64,000 nt of DNA from Opisthorchis felineus (GCA_004794785.1 SJOL01007640.1:1-64000), one strand, 5' to 3'; positions 1 to 12,694 are shown, numbered from the stretch's first letter. The notes: generated from the sequence alone by a model not told the origin. Numbers and translations are program-made.

Positions 1-1404
1 GCTGAAACCAAAGTGAAACAGCCTGTGATTTATCAGTTGTCAAACATAGTAGGCCGTTGTGAATTCGGACGGGCGTTTGTCACTTCTGCTGAAATTCAAA
101 TGCTGAGACCAAAATGAATATCCTGCTTATGACCTTCTACAACCAGAAGTGCTGCGCAGAGGCTGCCTGACTTTTCTTTTGGGTTAACTTTCAAGTTACC
201 TAGGTAAGCTCCTTGAGCACTGTCATTTGTGTTCACTGTTAACACCAAACATTTGTAAAATAGGATGTCAACCGCGCTTGCGGCCGAGTTAGCATTGAAG
301 TACGAAAGAAGATCAATGGAGATCGGGAAACTTTGCCTGCCCCATGAGCCTCAAAATGTCAAATTGTTTTGTCTTTAGTGTGTTTTTAATAAACTTACAC
401 CCAGTCTAACAGGCAGTTTGCTGTCTCTGAAATACTGAGTGAAATTACACTCCTCATCAAAGCATCAACCAGTTTGTTTAGTTAACTCTTTTCTGTGTGT
501 TAGTGGCACATCAGCAAGTTCTTCCTTCACTAGGAGCACGTTTGTACTTCACTCTGCTGATTGTGTGCTGTTTTAACTTGGTGATTCTAGACGTGGCACA
601 GAAGTCTCCCATGTGATTGCCTTTAACAGCAGAGAGCAAGCGTTTTATTCTTGGTAATGAATTCATCTGCTTTCCGAGATCTTTGTCTTCTAGTTAGATA
701 CCTTAGTTAAAATATATTGGTACGCTGAAATCGCTTCCTGCAAGTGTTTGTTGTATATATTCAATATACCATTTGTTCAGTCTTGGTAGGAAACGCTTAG
801 ATTGTCACAAATAGATCCAGACCATTGAACTTAGTTTTTCTTACTTCTGAGCTATCTCGAGGTAACTGCATCTTGAAAAGCATTCGGTTATTTTCGGAAG
901 GCTGTTTTGTAGCAGAGTAAGATACTTCAAAAAATATCCTGAAGCATAGTATTTAAACTTGTATGAGCGTTATTCATGCGTGCGTCTACTTGGAGCTGTT
1001 CTATATACAATCTGCCTAGGTGTACGGTAGACGATCACCATCTCGTATTCAATACCGACCATGAAATCCACATTTCTTGTAGATTACCGTGACCTTGGAC
1101 TAACAGCTTACAAATGCTCTGTTTTTTCCTTCCGTTGATAGTAAATACCAAACATGATCGTTGTTTCCAGACGAATTTCGATTGCTAAACCAGGCGGAAA
1201 ATTCATTCGATGATGATCATACAATCCGCTCAGCTGTTACCATCCTCTGCCTGCTAGTTTAGCTACAGCCTCAATCACTTATCGACAGAGTTCATTTGGA
1301 ATAAGTACTCTCATAAGCCTTTGTGATAATTATGCCTTAAATCCATGCCACTTTGATTTATTCCCTAAATTAACTTCATCACAACGACAGTTTTCTATTG
1401 GCAG

Positions 1405-2802
1405 GTCGAAGAATGTCCCTCTGCTGAATTACTAAATTTGAAGTAAGTTTCGGAAAGTGAAGGTTAGCAGTCTATTGCCCGTTTGTCCAAAGGTAGCGTT
1501 TGATCTTGAATGAAAACTCATTTCTCTGAAACCGGTAATCGGATTGGTTTTTGGTAATTAATTACCGACTGCAGTAGTGATTAGTTAGACTCATGCGGAT
1601 CTGAGGGAAACGACGAAAGAAACACAGCTCCGCTAGGATAACTTCAACATATCACTGGTTCGATGCTTAGTAAATGAGTATGTAAGAATTCTCTGCTTGG
1701 TGTTGAGTATATTTAAAGATAACCGCAAACTCGGTGTCCCTTTGTTGCCCGGATGCGACCGATTATGAAAAATGCAATCTGTTACTATTGCTATGGCTAC
1801 TGGTTAGGCACTGCCCCGGCGGAGTAAGCCTTGAAAGATTACGGTTTTTTCGCTCGTCCAAGCACCAACTTCCGAACCCACGAATATACCGGGGAAAATT
1901 AGAAGTTGTGCATTGCGAGCGAGGATTTACTCGTTGGTTGGAAAGGAAGCCGTAGAAAAATGTGGCAGAGTGGACCTAATAATACATCCAAAACAGGACA
2001 TATATTTACACAATATGCTTCACTTTCATATGGGATCTGATCTGTCGGAAACTCTTCCTATAATTTTTACCCTGATTGGATTGCAAGTTTTCAAACCATG
2101 GGAATTTGATTCACCGCAATGCTCGGCGCAATACCCCGTTTCACGGAGTGAAAATTGTGTTCAAACAAGACATGGTATTCGATTATAGCCCTTTAAATTT
2201 CTGCGCATTCTTTAGGCGTTAGACCTATCATAATGGTTTGAAGTCAGTGGTCCGTGAGTTGGTGTTCAAGTCCTCAGTGTACCAGAGCTACACGGGAAAG
2301 AATGTTGTCGCTCAAGATAGAATATTACGGATACAATATCAACATATAACTGGACGTTGTCAGTAATTCCCTCACCCGGGTCAAGTTGGAGTTCGATTTG
2401 AAGCTGAACAAGAAATTTTCTCTGGTAGCGCATTTTCATGCTTCAGCAACCCTCATAGAGGAAGCTGTTTTGGACGTCGCTGAACTAAATAGGTGAGTGT
2501 GAAGCAAGCATATCCAGCATCATCAGAGTTGTTCGGTTTGATATGGTTGGTGACCTGATGAAGCTATTTCTCGGAAGAATACTTCCTCATTTATGCATTC
2601 TCATTGATTTCACGCTATGTACATTGCTGAAACAAAATGGCATCCTATACTTACTCATGACCCCATTTTACTGCAACACTAATTCACAATGGTCCTCTCT
2701 GTCGATCACTTCGTGATTATGTCGGATTTGCATTTACGCACACTGCTTTCTGTTATTTTTATCAGAGAACTACATCGGTTTCTTCGAGATGAATACGTCT
2801 GA
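1405..2802 (+). CDS. 3' end of an unidentified multi-exon gene (three exons)
   Basis: Three exons join in one reading frame: 1405-1442, 2364-2492 and 2766-2802. Exon 1 follows a pyrimidine-rich acceptor ending in GGCAG and ends at a GTAAGT donor with two bases over (AA). Exon 2 opens with the one base that completes that codon and ends at a GTGAGT donor, again with two bases over (AG). Exon 3 follows a very strong acceptor (TGTTATTTTTATCAG), supplies the completing base and reads 11 codons to TGA at 2800-2802. The joined C-terminus begins VEECPSAELLNL, contains KLEFDLKLNKKF and HFHASATLIEEAVLDV, and ends RELHRFLRDEYV. I do not recognise the family. Exon 1 can only be read in phase 0, so an upstream exon must end in phase 0; I did not find it with confidence and it may lie before the window. 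No clear AATAAA follows the stop. Confidence 0.45.
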
Positions 2803-5203
2803 TAATTTACACCTTCCATAAACGGCCGAAGTGCAACTAAATTAACTGTCAGTTAGAGTTAAGACAGCTACTCACTGCTAGCCTGGAAACGAGGTTCTCC
2901 CGTGTACGCAGCAAACTCCTACGCTTTGTCCGTCAGAAGGTTGTCTTTTATTCGTATTTATGTGATGCTGTCGAAAATCAAACATGTGTTGGATAAAATT
3001 AAACAAGCCTTTGAGACTTCACCGCCAATTGTACCCTCCTTGTTGTAACCCCGTTAACTGAAAATAGTTGAAATGGTCATAAAAATAGAAGCAGATCTTT
3101 CTAACACCAAGGTTAGGTGCAGTGGCGCTCGATGTTTGTCCCTCTTGGTTTAGCTCAACCACGGCCAGTCATAGGGACCAAGTTTCTCCGGAATTTTCAT
3201 GAGTCGGTTGCTCCGCAGCCTCAGAAGAGATTTTGTTACAACTAACCCGAGGCCTGGCCTGCTAGCAGCTGGTGAATTAGACAGGTTGGTTAGTCGTCTC
3301 TGTTTTCCACAATTGTGTTTACGTCACCGAAGGTAGCTGTAAGGCACAATATCACAACAAGACGTCAATTTTACCTCAGAGGACACGTCGCTTTGGATAA
3401 GTCTGACCTTTACTTTGGCCCACTGGGTATGTTAGCCACATCCAAAAATCCCCTAAGCTTGTACCGGAAACCACACCATCAAAAGTTAGTTTTGACTCCT
3501 TACTCCCAATGGCGCAGCGCACATGTTAGCGGCGGCTAGACCAATGACACTGCTTGAGTTTATAATCTAGCCTCAGATCTACCACAACAGCCGAGGCTTG
3601 ATTCTGTATCTCCTCAGCAACTTGATGTGTTAACCGTGTTCTAACCATTACCATCATATAACGCTATACCCGGTAGTCTCTTCCGTTTTAGCAAGCAGTC
3701 CAGGGAGACTCAGTTTAGCCTCCCTTAGCCCACGAGTTATAGCAGCAACTGTACCAGTTTCATGGTGTGATCACATGCGTAGACGTTGATTCAGCTTTGC
3801 AGCCATGCCAACTATATTTGACGAGTTAAATCTGCTAGGACACCCTCAACAAACCAGTTGAAACGATCTCAAAATTAGCGGCTAATGAGTGTGGGTCTGT
3901 CTACATTGGTCCATTGCCAATGTGATGGCTTCGATAGTCATGCCTGTGGGTGATGTCCGTTAGCAGTGTTCTTCGTGAAACCGTCATTCTTCATAAGGAG
4001 GTTGCCGCCAAATGGCGATTCCCAAAGCAGTCTCTCCCACATGGCATGTACTGCTGCAAACAGCAACCAGTTTTGAATTTGGAGAATTCGTCCTCTGCTA
4101 GGTGGGTTTCGCTACTTGGGTTCCGATATTAGAGATGACTATTCCTTTGTGTTTTTGTTTTCCTGAAACGACAGTTAGATTCAATGAAAATATTCGTAAC
4201 TCACTGAAGACTGTCTTCTCTTGCTCGAATTTTTAATATGAAGCAGCCAAATAAGCCTTTCTTTCCTATGCTGAGATGGCGACTGAAGTTTGTTGCCCCT
4301 GAGCTCTCTGCAGAGGTTCTTTTAGATTGTAGAATTTTGAACGCTTCATAAAACTTGGGTAATGTTCGGTATGATATGGAATGTGCGCTTCATCTCCGTG
4401 CACGTCCTAGCTGTTCACATACCACATATCATGACAGAATGAAAATTGAACACGTTCTTACTTCAGTTCAGAATGTGTGTTTGTGGATACTGATGTAACT
4501 AAACTATTTATCTTTGGTTCCTCAGTAAATAGTGAATATTCTAGGCATTTTGGTGGCATAAGGTTCCTTAGGAGTAATAACTACAACGTTCCTCAACAGT
4601 TCCAAGCACCTACCAATCGGTTATCCATGAAATATGGCTAATCTTCTACAGCGCTGCCTGTTAAGAGCAAGCCCTCTATAGGGGCGATCTAAATGACATG
4701 GTCTAATATTTTTACTTCATGAAATAGGATGACTCTTGAGGTAACCACTTCATAAAAGCGAACGCCCAGTGATTAAGTATGTTGTTTTCATCTAAAAAGG
4801 ATAAAATTGTTCAGCAGAAAAAGGCTTTGTAAACCATTGACATGGGCAGTCAAATATGCTTATTAGCACAGCGAGTATACCCAGCAGTCACGACGGCTTA
4901 GGAGGTGTCCTGATGTGCGTCATAGCCTGACCGTCCACCTACACAATCCTTTTCATCGTTACTCAGTCATGTTCGGGAATCACTTCAGATTGACGCAAAG
5001 AATGCCGAAAGCGCAACGACTGCACTCAAGTTTTGGTGGGAAAAGTATGGGGCATCGTAAAGGCCTCACGAACGCCCGCTCTATTTCAACCGTGTTTCGT
5101 TGTCGAGTTAAAATGATTGGGTATCAGAGGAAAAAGCCTCTTATACTATCGCATTGAAGAGTGGAATCTGTAAAAAGCAGCCAAAACTTTTTGTTAAAAA
5201 GGC
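2803..5203. other. Intergenic or intronic stretch, no supported gene
   Basis: Nothing firm is visible. Several isolated acceptor-like tracts occur (for example near 3620 and 3695) with short open frames after them, but I could not chain them. A weak tRNA B-box-like string lies just upstream, near 2255-2275. Confidence 0.4.
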
Positions 5204-5237
5204 TTCGTGACAAGATCACATCGGTTCTTGTCACGAA
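5204..5237. repeat. Perfect 11-bp inverted repeat (hairpin)
   Basis: The arms TTCGTGACAAG (5204-5214) and CTTGTCACGAA (5227-5237) are exact reverse complements separated by 12 bases. No gene end is recognised next to it, so its role is unknown. It could be a structured RNA stem, a remnant of terminal inverted repeats of a small DNA transposon, or chance; an exact 11-bp match this close is uncommon. Confidence 0.7.
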
Positions 5238-7009
5238 ACACGTTGAACAACTTTAACGAGTATACCGGATTCATTATCCTGATATCATTTTCAGAAAGAG
5301 CGATACTATGTTAATACATCTTCTAATTCGAGTAGTGAATATGATCTATTCAAACGAAGTTAGATTTACTTCTGAATGTAACCCCACCACCATCCATTTT
5401 GAGTTGGTCGTCATGTGATAATATTATTTTCGGAAGAAAGGAACCTTCAAATGTAATCATTACGGGTGACACCAATAATGCCACCAGAAGTGATATTGCT
5501 CAATACCTAGAAATGCTAAATGTGAAGAGGAACAATATCCGTTAATGGTTTGGGGACATCGATTTGGAAATGTGGAAGAATAGTGTCTCTAGAGGGAAAA
5601 CGCCATAGGAAAGGAAGTGGTTCTGTCCGTTCATGAAGAATCTTTCAAGACATAACGGTGTTGATTTGCTTTTGTGAACAATTTATTAGGGCTGGTTCGT
5701 GAAGGATTCTGGAGGTTGACTTGAGGAACGTAATGGCTTTTATAAATGATCGGCCCGACGTTCTAAGCACCACACGAACCCCAAGTGAGATTAAGACAAT
5801 TGCACCCCTACGCCAATACGTCACACGAACTACGATAGCTATGGTCGGTTTTCGATTTTCTACAAAATGACGCCATTGAATGTCTGATGTTCCAAGGGAT
5901 TTGTTATGCACTAAAGCTGGCGGTTTCCCAGATAACAAGCTTTCGGTCAAACAATCCACAACAAAGTGCGGACACGCCAGTTGAGGAAACGTTTGCAGTG
6001 CGGACTTTTAACAGGATGTCAGATTGCGCAACCGGAGGGAAAATGACAGTAACAGTAAATAGCTTGAGACTTCCTTCTGGATTTTTGTTACCCAAAATTT
6101 GGGACATCAGTGGAGAACCCAAACATCAAACCTCCAGCATTTATCTGCGTACGTTCGTTTCGGTCTTTGGTCCACTTTACCCCGTACAACTCCAAAAAAT
6201 GCAGGTTGTCGCGTGACATAAGACTATACTGTCAATAAGTAGGGCAGTTGATCGTCTCCATCCTGCTGCCCCATAAAAAATTACGCTGACATTAAGCCGC
6301 TGCCATTGCTTGGTCCCGTTCGTTGGCAATGGCTGGTTGACAAGCGCACCCCCTCCCACTCATAAGAGCAAAATCCTCAATAAGCATTTCTGAGAGATTT
6401 TCAATGCAGACCAGCATCACAAATTCCCACCACAAAGCGATACACCGAACATTTTCAAGAACTGTCTATAGTGATTGCTTCTTTGTCCAGTAAGATGCTT
6501 TATCCAAACGGGTGTTTCATTTCGGCTGGCGTCATTCAGCTGAAAGGCACCTATGCCGACCAAAGGGAGATAAGACACTCATCGTACAGCAGTGTTACTT
6601 GGAAAGCCCTGTTGTCTGGTAATAGGTATATCAGGAGAATCGGTTACTGAAGCCGTTCAATCCAACTGCGTGAATTCGGAAAACAAAGCATTTTTCTAAA
6701 TAATTCAAGCAGACATTTTGCATCACATCAAAATGCTCAGTGCTGATTATGCAACATGAGACTTTGAAGGTCAGCAAATACTGACTTCACACTCCGTCCT
6801 CACTACGGTACACACGCGGCACCCTTGGACCGGGGGAGTATACAAATTTCCGTTGAATTTGAGTGCACACACTCAGTCGGATAGCGGTGGAAACTTATTC
6901 AACGGACGGAAACCGTACAGAAAGATATCACCTTTAATGAGGTGGACATAACATTCGAACTAAATTATGGTGATGAAAGGGACTAACTTATGCCACAACC
7001 CTGTCAGAC
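5238..7009. other. Repeat-rich stretch without a supported gene
   Basis: Overlapping open frames on both strands around 5645-6360 have no recognisable motif and are treated as chance. The stretch lies on the downstream side of the minus-strand Penelope-like fragment and may contain decayed retroelement sequence. Confidence 0.35.
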
Positions 7010-7690
7010 TGGTTTCGCTTTTCCAAGGGCGGGAATAATAGCACTCCGCTGGGCTTTTCCTGCTAGTACTTCGTGGTAGTAAGCTCCCAAACAGCCAGAC
7101 TCTCGAAGCGGGACGGACGAGTTGCTTTGTGGATATTAGGTAGCCCCTACGGTCTCGGAATAACAGGGGCTATGGGTTTGATATTCTCAAACGTAGGATA
7201 GGTAATACTGCCGGTGTGTTTCATTTGTTCCTCAATATCTTGTCCTCTGTCTGGCTGCTTTTTCTTTATCGGGACGGTCTATTGTGAATTTAGTTTGAAC
7301 ATACAGAAGTAAAGACATCTTATCAAGATATTCATTCTTATCCATAATCTCTGTGCTATTCCCTTGGTCCGAATGTCTGAAGATCATGTATTTGTGGCTG
7401 CGTAGTGACTTGAGTGCCTCGACGGGACTTCCACGTTTTGGACAAATAAATGGGTATAAGTAAGAGCAACTGGTAAGGTCCAATTCGATTTTTCTCAAGG
7501 ATCTCTGCCAAAGAGAGTAAAAGATCGACAGTTTGATTATAACCCTCATCTTAAACTTCTGTGAATGTGCGACCACCTTTATGCTTGGGTAACAGAATTT
7601 ACATCCTAATGACAAAACTCCATACAAAGTGGTATCAAGTTGGACTCTGGGGAAGATATAGATCATAACTCTCTCCTAAAAAATAAGCTG
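7010..7690 (-). pseudogene. Penelope-like element reverse transcriptase, decayed fragment
   Basis: Read on the minus strand, residues about 95-125 of the frame at 7666-7232 match the N-terminal reverse-transcriptase region of Penelope-like elements: LRSHKYMI, then SDQGNSTEIMDKNEYLDKM and QTKFTIDRPDKEK, the counterpart of the family's 'DKG-T-V-DK--Y--K' block. The frame ends at about 7232. The protein resumes one frame away with DIEEQMKHTGSIT, and then PxGLPNIHKATRPSR, the YGLPK-HKP motif that precedes the catalytic domain. A stop replaces the tyrosine of YGLPK. A further frame change shows YYHEVLAGKA, resembling the family's SPYHE block. The catalytic aspartates and the GIY-YIG endonuclease are not seen, so this is a 5'/middle fragment with at least two frameshifts and is certainly inactive. 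A LINE origin is less likely given the GLPK-HK motif. Confidence 0.85.
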
Positions 7691-10600
7691 AGGAGCTAAA
7701 CCTGCACCCTTTCTTCGGCACCCGCAAATCTCTTTACAGAAGAGCGGGCTTACATGAAGGGAAGACTTGATAAAAATCTGGATCTATCTTTTGGATTATA
7801 TGATGGAGATTATGGGTACGAACACAGCTGGTGTACATTTGCTTGGGGGTTGAACAAGCACTGCTGGTTTTTTTAATGGCGGACAGCGGCAATCAGGTCG
7901 GTGAAACTAACAAGCAAGGGAGGTCATCAGATTCTCAGCTTTCAGCTTACTCTATGCGCAAGCCTGAAGAGTTCAGTGTTTTGGATAACGCTACGTCTGC
8001 CTTCGGGTAAATATAAAGTGCTGATGAGGGCCAGCTTTAACCCACGCGTGACATTACAGCCCGAGTAGAAATCATAAAGTGCTAGTTCGGTAAGGGCAAG
8101 CTAGTTACCTACAAAATATATGCATGTATTCTTGAAAGGTTTCTGCTGAAAATTAATGAACAGTTCAGGCAATGTTTTTATTTCTCAGGCTGGCTGCATT
8201 ACACGTGAACACCCAGTGTACTCTACTGTATGACTACGACTGACGCTGCAAAATGTTGTTGTGCATTTTTGTTCCGGTTGCAACTGTAGCGCTTGATAAA
8301 TCTTGAATGTGCGTGTGTGATCATGAGAATGTTCCGTCACTTTTTGCGTCCGCATCGTGTTTTAAGTTTGCAGGGTTCGAATTTCAACACAGACGTAGCG
8401 CTCTTCGTTCGTTCACTCAACAACAATCTTACGGATATAGTGTCTATAAAGTTATCGTGTAATTTGTCCCCGCGATTCGCTGCAGTTCATTTTAAGGAGA
8501 AAGTTGTTTTACTCATGTTTTCCTATTTACCGTTTTATTGCACTAAGAAATCTTGACCAAGCGGACGATGTGTCTGAGTTGGTTACACGCGGTTGGTCAT
8601 AGGTACGTAGTTTTCGTAGAAAGTTGCCAGGGTCATTGCATGTAAGATTCTGTCAGAGTAGACCAAGAAGGAATGCTAGCGCATGTGTATACCATGTGGA
8701 CACGTGGACAACAAAGTCATGACGTATCTAGAGGCGCATATGCATAATTGCAACGTTTGCAGCCCAGTCATGATAAAAGGCTCTCCAGCCCATGCATATG
8801 ATCAGGCTCTTTATGAGGACTCTCCCTCAAAAGGCTAACATATGGATTTCGCTAGGGATGAGAAGGACCGTCACTATCAGCTTTAAACAACTAATAATTA
8901 AGCTCCCTTGAAGTAGTGGGAACGAAAAGAAAGCAGTGTCCCGCCCCCCATTTGTCCCTCACCCTGAGGTGAACACCTTGTTCCGGTTCCTGCTGTGGAC
9001 AAAATGACTCGCTTTCGGTCAAAAAAAGGGACTAGTTTTTGGTAGATTTAGATTTCTTTGCCCTAAATGAATCACCTTTTTCTGAAATGTTAACACTATT
9101 TGGTATGGTAGTTGAGTCCCGTTAATCAATACAGAGCCAAGTCTAGCTCTGTTGCTCACCTTCGGTGAGCTCCCGTAGAAGAGGCATTTTCACTGCCTAA
9201 TGCGTCATGATGGCGGTCACAAAGACATGACGGCCGAGTACAGCTTCCTCTGTCTGATGAGATCACAGCCGTGGATCCACCAAAATTAGTCGCTTATTAG
9301 GTCTATATTCTCCTGATACAGACCCAATGTACCCCAGTGTTGTTGTTCGCCTCTGTAGGAAAGCCTCAAGCAACGAAACACTTTGGTCTGTTCTTCTTGT
9401 ACGGCGAGCTTACGCTTGAACTAGACTTCTAGGAACCAATGGCTTTTGAGGGTAGACTACTGCAGAATAATCTGGAAAGTCCTAATTTTACGGAATCAAA
9501 ACTTCATGGCGTTCCCCTATATGAATCTCTTACTTCAATGCCTTGCAGTTTATGCTGTACGTGAGACAAAAAATCTACACTTTACAAGTTATTTTTCAAT
9601 GCAAATGGCTGCGCTTCGTCAACGATGTATCAAAGCAGATAAAGAGATCATAGCAGTCAGGGTTTGGCAGCCGTAGTTCTGACAACCTGCAAGTTAGCCA
9701 GAGTTTCACACACTGCATCAAACATACATGAACATATAGGGAAGTTTAAATGTCGTGAATAAATCCCGATGAAACTGGATCCACAGTGAAGCCAATCGCC
9801 AGGATTGTGATTATTTCATGCCTGTCGTCATCTAAATTGTTTACTGATGAGGCAGGTTATATGATCACAGAACAAAAATCTAGCTTGAGTTACTCGATAG
9901 GCGCCTATTGAGCTCTAAACGCGTATGCTCCAGGTTGCGCATCAGGTAGACTAGTGGCCGCCTTTTATCCTTGGTGACAGAAATTTTACCCAAACTATGC
10001 CTCATTAAATTGGCTTGCAGTCCACTTTGGCATAGTGATCTATCACGGATGTGAAAATCCAGTCGAAATTTCAGAGGTTCACATCTGAGGAAACAGTCTC
10101 CCCAAAAGGAGACAGTCGCACTATTTTGCCAAGTGATAAGAGCTTTATGGGTACGAAAACTTTTAAGTATGCAGTGTACGGGAATACATGTTTACCTTAA
10201 AAACAATGTATTGAGTACGCACGCTACCCCTATCCCTATCTATCGGGATGCGTTCATTTTCCAAGTCCATTGTATTGGAAATCTGGCGCCAGTAAACATT
10301 TTGAGAATTAGCAATTGTTTTGCAACCGCTTTAGCAAGTGTTTTGTGCACTTACTGAGTTTCTGTTTACTGCCAGTCATCATCCAAAATTTCCCCTGTTC
10401 TATCCGGTAAACAATGTGCCTCTGACCGAGCTCTAATAGGTGTAAAGAACATCCTCAATTATCAGGATTATCCAACACGGACCTGGCTACGCCCCGATGT
10501 CACCACAACAGAGCACTCACTGGTTTTACGACTCACCACCCTACCTTACTTTTGATGCGCCAAAGATAAGAATTTTGGTTGTAACCATACTTCAGCTTTT

Positions 10601-11599
10601 CTAATTCGCCCCGGTGATCATTTTCGTAAACAGCTCTTCATTCCTTGTTCCAATTTCTGGCCACATGTTTTGTCCCAAAATCCACTCGTACACGCAAACA
10701 TTTCCCCTTGACTGTTCACATGTGCGCTATGGCCGCCCAGGGCGAGTTGTCCATCGCTCACACTCACACTAAGCTTTCCGTAGCGCGGATTCTTGTGAGC
10801 CACGAGGATCTGTTTGTCCGTAGCTGGATAGGTTTCGGTGCTCAGCTCCCCACAACTACGTGGATGGGAGCATGTTCATCTATACAACGTAGCAAAGTCC
10901 TGATGAACTCCACCACGCTTACTCAGGCCAGCACACCTACAATCTACAAAAGCCCGCCATATACTCGGATTATGCGAGTGTAAAAGGTAGAGCGAGAGAC
11001 AGGACATCGTGTTAGTCGTCTGAGCAGTAGAGGCTTGTGCACCTTGCTTGCCTTGAGGTTGTGGTAATGGACACGGGAAATGAATGTTCCTCATCATCGG
11101 ATTACATGATGAATAGGTGGTTATGTGGATGGATGGAGATGAATAGACGAATGTTTTGTTGCTTGGTTGTATAATCTGTTCGGGGCAAAAGTCTTCTATG
11201 TTTTGTTTCTTGCTACCCAAGAGGAAGCTATATTTTCTAGGCCCTGTAAGTAAAACGCAACAAATTGAACAGATGCCAAAGCAGACTGAAAGTTAAATTC
11301 ACTTGCGAGTCAGTCTCGTTTGTTCACATTTGAATCAAAGAAGGTGATTTGTCACTGGAACTAAAAGTACCAAAGGAGGTATGCGTTTGTGCGCTGAAAA
11401 CGAATTCATTGTCATATTCAGTACTTTTATTTACCTAATGGCTCTACCGGAATATAAGTTGCTCAGGTACACATCGTTTCACAGCAAGTTCCGCCCCAGA
11501 AAGCCTACGTTACGTGTCGTCATCTACAAGTGATTTTTAACAGTCAGTTTTCGAATTCTGAGTTTCAAATGACTGTATTTTTGCGAATTGGCGTATCAA
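7691..11599. other. Stretch with only weak exon candidates
   Basis: No gene can be supported firmly. Two places have good acceptors followed by open frames that end in a stop. After the acceptor ending at 9357, one of three open frames ends LTLELDF. After the acceptor ending at 9980, 35 codons (start KFYPNYASLNWL) run to TGA at 10086-10088. Each could be a terminal exon, but neither could be joined to an upstream exon, and open runs this short are frequent by chance. Confidence 0.25.
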
Positions 11600-11766
11600 C
11601 CTGCTGACATTTCCTGAAACGTGCAGTTTGGTTTCAAGTAGAACATAAGGTTGACGGAAACTCGGGGACTGCGCCTACCTGATGAGCCCCAAGAAGGGCG
11701 AAACCGGTCGTGGGCTGTCGAAGAATTTTCAGCGAACTTACGAGTAGTGTATTACGTCTTTACCTG
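11600..11766 (+). mobile_element. Hammerhead-bearing SINE-like repeat, copy 1 (5'-truncated)
   Basis: This is the 3' half of the repeat family defined by the full-length copy at 50,627-50,936. It starts near the shared block CGTGCAGTTTGG, continues through TTCAAGTAGAACATAAGG and the hammerhead domain, and ends with the family tail ATTACGTCTT. The 5' 'head' block is missing, as expected for a 5'-truncated retroposed copy. No clear target-site duplication was found. It holds the best preserved ribozyme of the family in this window. Confidence 0.85.
11667..11720 (+). ncRNA. Type I hammerhead ribozyme, intact core
   Basis: The invariant core is complete: CTGATGA at 11679-11685 and GAAA at 11700-11703. 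Stem II is formed by GCCC/GGGC around a CAAGAA loop. Stem I pairs GCCTAC just before the core with GTGGGC just after the cut site, with one G-U pair, then an internal loop, then GAC with GTC. Cleavage is predicted after GTC, between 11709 and 11710. Stem III is minimal: the bases ACCGGT form a palindrome too short to fold on itself. In Sm-alpha and newt satellite hammerheads, such stems work by dimerisation or in tandem transcripts. Self-processing of the repeat's RNA is the likely role; activity is inferred, not shown. Confidence 0.88.
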
Positions 11767-12694
11767 TTAAGTTTTTCGCTGATTGTGCAACCCAGGTTGA
11801 TGACAGTAACTTAGTATGGAACATCGAGTCATTGATACAAAGTGCAGGCAACTAGTGGGTCTGTAATAAGCACTGGACTCAGTACAGTAATCACTGCAAT
11901 TAACCCGGAATGTGTCCCTCCTTTCCACACATGAATCACCTCATCGGTAAGTATACTTAACCATCACACGGCCTCACTACCATTGTAACAGCATTACCCA
12001 TACAGAACCACAATCCGTGCTCAGCCGTCCAGTGCCAGAAAAAACCCGCCTCATCTTGGGTGCATGATGCTGTCCCAGAAGCATCCTCCTTTGTCAATTT
12101 CATCAGTCCCAGCTGCGGTTGTGACTGCATCAGTTTTGCTCTGAGGCACTCACAGGTCCATCGATCGCCAGCTGTCCATCCAACACAGTGGATGAAATCC
12201 AAACTTCTCCAAACTTCTCAAACCTGTATGCAACGGTGGAAGGATCCAGATGACATTCGACGCTCGACTTAGATCCAGCGCGCCTTGATACCTTAGCAAC
12301 GTGGTAAGTTGACCCCGTTTGTGGACTCGTGAGAATGCTCACACTCCAACGCGTGCATTGAGGGCGGTTGTCACCATATGACCTACTGGTGTTCGGGTTC
12401 CTCAGAGGGGCGAACAGTGAGGCATTTGCGAGAGTGTGCATACGTGATTTCTGTGTGGAAAATACGGAGAGTTTCTGCACAAGTAAGGGTACACTGCTCC
12501 AGTACCCGCCTGCTCAATACAAATCTGAAATTTAGATTGCTAGTTCACGATTCTTCAGTGTTAATCCATTCTTTTTTTGCGTGTTCTGCAAACACTGTGA
12601 GCTGCGGTACTCAGCATCCATCTCAGAGGATAGCTGAGCATCCACTGTACGGCATTCGACCTGGGAAGCTGAACACGTGACCAGTGCAAATACA
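11767..12694. other. GC-richer stretch with overlapping open frames, no supported gene
   Basis: Open frames overlap on both strands between 11,957 and 12,680, which fits higher GC content rather than coding. A GTAAGT donor-like site at 11,946 and another at 12,302 could not be paired with convincing acceptors. A short direct repeat (CCAAACTTCT twice) lies near 12,203. Confidence 0.35.

Noticed and set aside
11957..12680. Dense overlapping frames as a retroelement gene
   Set aside because: Frames are open on both strands at once, no reverse transcriptase, integrase or protease motif is visible, and the local GC content explains them.
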